Shown here piece after piece: positions 60,376 to 64,000 of a stretch of 64,000 nt of DNA. Location: assembly GCA_031553885.1 (NCBI GenBank), contig JAVBKV010000017.1, positions 32,436-96,435 on the forward strand. Reading direction: 5' to 3'. Each line of letters starts with the position of its first letter. Position 1 is the first letter of the stretch. The stretch is from JAVBKV01 sp031553885 (GTDB lineage: Bacteria; Bacteroidota; Bacteroidia; Bacteroidales; Azobacteroidaceae). A model generated the notes under the pieces. That model saw nothing but the letters and a program-made list of their open reading frames with translations. It ran no database searches and was not told where the DNA came from. Made by a program: the position numbers and the translations under genes.

Positions 60376-61872
60376 CTAAGTCCTTGCTTCTTTCACAATT
60401 ACATCATGAGCTCCACCTTCAATAATACTGGTAGAAGATACCAGGGTAATTTTAGCGTTTTCCTTCAATGCCTGCAGATCGGTTACCCCGCAACTGCACA
60501 TAGTCGATTTGATTTTACCGAGGGTAATATCCAGGTTATCTTTCAGTTTTCCGGCATAAGGCACAAAACTGTCGACACCTTCCTCGAACTTCAGTCCATC
60601 AGCGCCACCCATGTCGTAACGCTGCCAGTTCCGGGCCCGGTTGGAGCCTTCACCCCAATACTCTTTCACATAATTTCCACCGATCAGTAATTTTCGTGTC
60701 GGACTTTCATCGAAACGGGCAAAGTAACGACCCATCATCAGAAAATCAGCTCCCATAGCCATGGCCAGTACCATGTGGTAATCCTGAACGATCCCACCGT
60801 CGGAGCAGATCGGAATATAAATTCCGGTTTGTTCGAAATATTCATCACGGGCAGCAGCTACTTCAATAAGCGCCGTAGCCTGTCCGCGGCCAATGCCTTT
60901 TTGTTCACGGGTAATGCAAATGGATCCACCTCCGATTCCGACTTTAATAAAATCGGCTCCGGCCTCAGCCAGGTACAAGAAACCTTCTTTATCAACTACG
61001 TTTCCGGCTCCTATCCGGACTGATTCGCCATACGTGGATTTAATGTATTCCAGCGCTTCTTTCTGCCAGACGGAAAAACCATCAGACGAGTCCATACAAA
61101 GGACATCGACACCAGCCTCGATCAATTGGGGCACCCGTTCCTTGTAATCGCGAGTATTAATCCCCGCACCGACTACCAGTCTTTTTTTGGAATCGGAAAT
61201 TTCATACGGATATTCTTTATGGCTTTCATAATCCTTACGGAAAACAAAATACCTCAAATGCTGTTCTTTATCGATGATGGGAAGACAGTTTAACTTATTA
61301 TTCCAGATCAGATCGTTAGCCTCAGTCAACGAAATGCCGTATTCTCCATAAACCAGTTTGGAAAAAGGAGTCATAAATTCTTTGATCTTGGCCTGATGGT
61401 TGTCGCGACTGGGACGATAATCCCGGCCGGTAATAATTCCCAGCAGTTTTCCTTCCGAACTTCCGTCTTCCGTAATTCCAATCGTTGAGAAACCGGTTTT
61501 TTCTTTCAGTGCAATCACATCGGCCAGGGTATTTTCCGGTGTCAGATTGGCCCGGCTCACTACAAAACCGGACTTATAACCCTTAACCCGTTTCACCATT
61601 TCCACCTGCGATTCAATGCTTTGAGAACCGAAGATGAACGACAGCCCCCCGTTTTTTGCCAACGCAATCGCCATGCCATCATCGGAAACCGACTGCATAA
61701 TAGCCGATACAAAAGGAATATTAATATGAATAGAAGGAGTCTCTCCTTTCCGGTATTTTACCAGAGGAGTTTTCAATACGATTTTTTCCGGAGTGCAATC
61801 CCGGGTAGTAAGTCCGGGGATCAATAGATATTCACTGAATGTACGAGAAACTTCGTTAAGAAATTGTGCCAT
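60376..61872 (-). CDS. guaB: IMP dehydrogenase
   Basis: 498 residues. TIM barrel with a CBS-pair insert (about 110-220). Active-site Cys in GIGGGSICITREQKGIGRGQ, the phosphate-binding GGIVQDYHMVLAMAMGADFLMMGRYF and the flap with RYDMGG are present. It oxidises IMP to XMP, the first step of guanine nucleotide synthesis. It has its own promoter (61899-61906, leader about 22 nt) and is not linked to the preceding sugar genes. Confidence 0.96.
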   Translation of the reverse strand: MAQFLNEVSRTFSEYLLIPGLTTRDCTPEKIVLKTPLVKYRKGETPSIHINIPFVSAIMQSVSDDGMAIALAKNGGLSFIFGSQSIESQVEMVKRVKGYKSGFVVSRANLTPENTLADVIALKEKTGFSTIGITEDGSSEGKLLGIITGRDYRPSRDNHQAKIKEFMTPFSKLVYGEYGISLTEANDLIWNNKLNCLPIIDKEQHLRYFVFRKDYESHKEYPYEISDSKKRLVVGAGINTRDYKERVPQLIEAGVDVLCMDSSDGFSVWQKEALEYIKSTYGESVRIGAGNVVDKEGFLYLAEAGADFIKVGIGGGSICITREQKGIGRGQATALIEVAAARDEYFEQTGIYIPICSDGGIVQDYHMVLAMAMGADFLMMGRYFARFDESPTRKLLIGGNYVKEYWGEGSNRARNWQRYDMGGADGLKFEEGVDSFVPYAGKLKDNLDITLGKIKSTMCSCGVTDLQALKENAKITLVSSTSIIEGGAHDVIVKEART

Positions 61873-61898
61873 GGGTGTGTTGATTTATAAATATCCTG

Positions 61899-61906
61899 CA
61901 AAGATA
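61899..61906 (-). promoter_or_regulatory. -7 promoter box of guaB
   Basis: TATCTTTG on the minus strand, 26 bases before the ATG. Confidence 0.6.
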
Positions 61907-61953
61907 CAATTTTACTCCAAAATCCGCATCATACCTACTGGCATTTTCATGTC

Positions 61954-62691
61954 TTATTGCAATCTGCTTTTTCTGAAAACCTCTATTTCTTTTTGTACCT
62001 TTTTCAATTCTTTCTCCAACTTTTTCTCATATCGCTTTAGCGTAGCAGGCGTAAATTCAGTTCCTTCAAAGCACAATAGGTTATTTATATTTTCCGTTAA
62101 AAATTTGACATATTCATTATCATTCAGGTCCATGCTTTTGATCATCCTCTGTTCATCCCTAATCCTCCACAATTTATACAATAATTTTGCATGGGGCACT
62201 ATTTTGGGATATCCTTGAAAAGCAGTGATCATGACAATATTACCATAAGAGTTAAACTCCAATATTACACTTTCATATGAATCTATTTCGCTTGCATATC
62301 CCATAATTACCGGATAAGCAAAAGCATTAAAGATGGCTATTGATTTTTCTTCATCTTCTCTCCATTTAACCCCGTCATTAAAAAGTAAATAATACCGGTT
62401 ACGTAAAATTTCGGTTTTTTCCCAATTTTCAGGTTTCGAAAAATCAGGCCATAATCTGTCTGAAAATATCAATAAATCGGTTTGACCGTATAATGCTGTT
62501 TCTTTTAGTTTTTCTTTAAAATGCTCAACGTTATCAATGGTTATTTTTGCTTTTTCCCATTCGCTCGACTGTATAATTGCTCTTCTTGCTAAAACGGCCT
62601 GCGCCATGATAAAAAATAAAGTTACTACAGTGCAAATACTATAAATATTGGATAGCCACTCCTTATAGTTTTTTTTCTTTTTATTGTTCAT
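61954..62691 (-). CDS. AT-rich orphan single-pass membrane protein
   Basis: 245 residues, not recognised. A Lys-rich N-terminus (NNKKKKNYKEW) precedes one membrane helix (about 15-37), then a helical soluble domain with IIQSSEWEKAKITIDNVEHF and YYLLFNDGVKW, ending in a coiled-coil (LKRYEKKLEKELKKVQKEIEVF). The positive N-terminus puts the domain outside. Strongly AT-rich compared with guaB next to it, suggesting acquisition. The nearest upstream gene is about 400 bp away. Confidence 0.8.
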   Translation of the reverse strand: MNNKKKKNYKEWLSNIYSICTVVTLFFIMAQAVLARRAIIQSSEWEKAKITIDNVEHFKEKLKETALYGQTDLLIFSDRLWPDFSKPENWEKTEILRNRYYLLFNDGVKWREDEEKSIAIFNAFAYPVIMGYASEIDSYESVILEFNSYGNIVMITAFQGYPKIVPHAKLLYKLWRIRDEQRMIKSMDLNDNEYVKFLTENINNLLCFEGTEFTPATLKRYEKKLEKELKKVQKEIEVFRKSRLQ

Positions 62692-63092
62692 AAAGGTTTA
62701 ATTTTAGATTTACTATTTATTTCATATAGATTTGCATAGTAATTGTTTATTAAAGAAAGGAATTGCAGTGAACTACCTTTGTTACTAAGCCTCAATGCTT
62801 TCAAAAAGAATTAGACTGCAACTCCCTTTCAAAGAACGATGCCAGTTAGAATTTTAGGTTTCAAGACCTGTTATATGTATTAGCACAGTTCTCACTATGT
62901 AGCGATAAAAGTCCTTATGCTACAGTCAAAGGCTTTCTGCCGATAAACAATTTTTATTTTATTTTGTTTAAAAGAAATATCAGGTATGTCTATCCAAGTT
63001 TTTTCGATTTGGGAATGAAACTTGTATCATTCTATATACCGATGTTTCTCAAAAAATGAAATATAACGTTATAAATAATCTGAATTAAAACA
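62692..63092. other. Intergenic region with an imperfect inverted repeat
   Basis: GAAAGGAATTGCAGT (62755-62769) and ACTGCAACTCCCTTTC (62815-62830) form an imperfect inverted repeat about 76 bp long. No gene, tRNA or clear promoter box is seen. This region is AT-rich and borders the composition jump near 63.25 kb. Confidence 0.4.
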
Positions 63093-63248
63093 ATGAAATC
63101 AAATCTAAGAATCGCTACCAATCTGATCACAGTTCCAGAGATGAATACATTAGGAGACAGCGTTTACGCTCAAACTGCCCCTCAGAAACTGACACCCGAC
63201 CAGGCCAGAAAAGAACAGGCTACCATTTCCCGGGAGTTTAGAAAGTAA
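63093..63248 (+). CDS. Possible small gene preceding the DUF1254 gene
   Basis: 51 codons from ATG to TAA, ending 18 bp before the next start. The product starts KSNLRIATNLITVPEMNTLG and ends LTPDQARKEQATISREFRK. There is a possible short signal-like piece (VYAQTAP). It may be the remains of a longer protein whose middle is deleted, or a real leader peptide. Codon use is intermediate between the AT-rich region before and the GC-richer gene after. Confidence 0.35.
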   Translation: MKSNLRIATNLITVPEMNTLGDSVYAQTAPQKLTPDQARKEQATISREFRK

Positions 63249-63266
63249 CCTAAATTACATAACAAG

Positions 63267-64000
63267 ATGAAAACAATAACATTAAACATCAGGATATTGG
63301 CCGCCATATGCTGTATGGCCGCTATCGGTTTTGTGTCCGCTCCCGACGCCATGGCGCAGACCAAGGCTGCTGAAAATATTACCGAGATCAAAAACAGTAT
63401 AACCCATTCCCGCGCCGCGGAAGCGGCGATTTGGGCTATGCCCCTGATGAATTTCGACGCCATGCGCCAAGGTTACCTGCGCGATGCCGGGGCGCAGTAC
63501 AACGACGTGATTTACTTCTCGCAGTTCGCCAACTGGAAATTTCAGACCACCACGCCCAACAACTCGACCAACTACGTGATGTTCTTCTGTAACCTGAAGG
63601 ACGGCCCCGTGGTTGTTGACATACCTGTGCCCGAAGATGCCGCGCTTTTCGGCTCGCTTATCTCGGCCTGGAACAAACCGTTGGCAGATGTGGGAAACAC
63701 CGAAGGCAGCAAAGGTACGGGCGGCAAATACCTCTTGATGCCCCCCGGCTATGAGGGAAATGTACCGGCCGGTTATACCGCCGTGCCGTCCGAAACATAC
63801 AATATCTACAGCCTTTTGCGTATCATCCCCAAAAGCAGCAGCAAGAAAGATGTGGACAATGCCATCGCCTATTTAAAGAAACTAAAGATATATCCGCAAA
63901 GCAATCCATCAAAAGCCATCCGTTACATAGATGTCTACGACAAACCCTTTGAAGGCATCGCCAGGTTCGATATCAGCTACTACGCCGACCTGTCGAAGCT
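63267..64000 (+). CDS. DUF1254-family secreted protein (C-terminus cut off by window edge)
   Basis: The first 244 residues are visible with no stop to the window edge. Signal peptide (ILAAICCMAAIGFVSAPDAMAQ), then a DUF1254 domain: AIWAMPLMNFDAMRQGYLRDA, FSQFANWKFQTTTPNNSTNY, DGPVVVDIPVPEDAALFGSL. The family is often followed by DUF1214 in one chain, so the rest probably lies beyond. Function is unknown; homologues are commonest in Pseudomonadota. GC and C/G-ending codons rise abruptly from about 63.30 kb, so recent acquisition from another lineage is likely. Confidence 0.85.
   Translation, partial: MKTITLNIRILAAICCMAAIGFVSAPDAMAQTKAAENITEIKNSITHSRAAEAAIWAMPLMNFDAMRQGYLRDAGAQYNDVIYFSQFANWKFQTTTPNNSTNYVMFFCNLKDGPVVVDIPVPEDAALFGSLISAWNKPLADVGNTEGSKGTGGKYLLMPPGYEGNVPAGYTAVPSETYNIYSLLRIIPKSSSKKDVDNAIAYLKKLKIYPQSNPSKAIRYIDVYDKPFEGIARFDISYYADLSK

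Noticed and set aside
62755..62830. Imperfect inverted repeat as insertion-sequence end pair
   Set aside because: Only one pair of short arms, no target duplication and no transposase; noted only within the intergenic entry.
1..64000. CRISPR arrays, riboswitches, rRNA operons or replication origin
   Set aside because: No regularly spaced repeats, no recognised aptamer core before biosynthetic genes, and no rRNA or dnaA-box clusters were seen on reading.

Overview
The window comes from a Bacteroidota chromosome, most likely order Bacteroidales. Evidence for this is a SusC-type TonB-linked receptor, many promoters with the TAnnTTTG -7 box that this phylum's sigma factor reads, near absence of Shine-Dalgarno sites, type III glutamine synthetase, LL-diaminopimelate aminotransferase, a BACON-like lipoprotein, a lipoprotein TamA homologue (TamL type) and long blocks of glycoside hydrolases. 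I cannot fix the genus. No rRNA, CRISPR array or intact insertion sequence was seen.

Layout. 1-5.2 kb: the 5' part of a SusC receptor preceded by a PKD-domain lipoprotein, then a DUF6807 enzyme-like protein; the two promoters carry the same AAACGTTT operator at the same place, so they are probably co-regulated. 5.2-7.0 kb: a small META lipoprotein, a decayed gene tail and an AT-rich orphan membrane protein. 7.0-29.4 kb: mostly housekeeping genes (C-S lyase, FKBP isomerase, aroC, a PurF-like amidotransferase, glnN, dapL-dapF, phosphopantetheinyl transferase, tgt, an LptF/G permease, clpB, a tricorn-type protease) with a few envelope proteins. 29.7-30.9 kb: a small secreted Spy-like protein, a nonsense-interrupted copy of it and a 107-bp inverted-repeat element.

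30.9-44.8 kb is the most interesting part: GH92, GH30, GH92, an acyltransferase, GH30 and GH3, in two transcription units with no SusC/SusD, followed convergently by a single-protein transmembrane regulator. The regulator has a LamG-like and Kelch-like extracytoplasmic part, one membrane helix and a cytoplasmic winged helix plus BTAD-like helical domain resembling the SARP family. Both unit promoters lack a -33 box and instead carry three CTAARG hexamers spaced 11 and 12 bp apart, ending 9 bp before the -7 box. That is close to the arrangement used by SARP and OmpR-type activators. I infer a self-contained glycan-sensing regulon, possibly for fungal beta-1,6-glucan/mannan.

45.0-52.8 kb: SRP RNA, tRNA-Thr with a duplicated 3' end, a LolC/E-type permease, an aminotransferase, a DUF3078 protein, a SpoU methyltransferase and TamL. 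52.8-60.3 kb: a second SusCD-less sugar cluster (GH43, GH127-like, a double GH43 propeller protein, GH78) that suggests arabinan or rhamnose-containing plant polysaccharide. 60.4-64 kb: guaB, another AT-rich orphan membrane protein and, after a clear base-composition jump, the start of a DUF1254 protein cut by the window edge.
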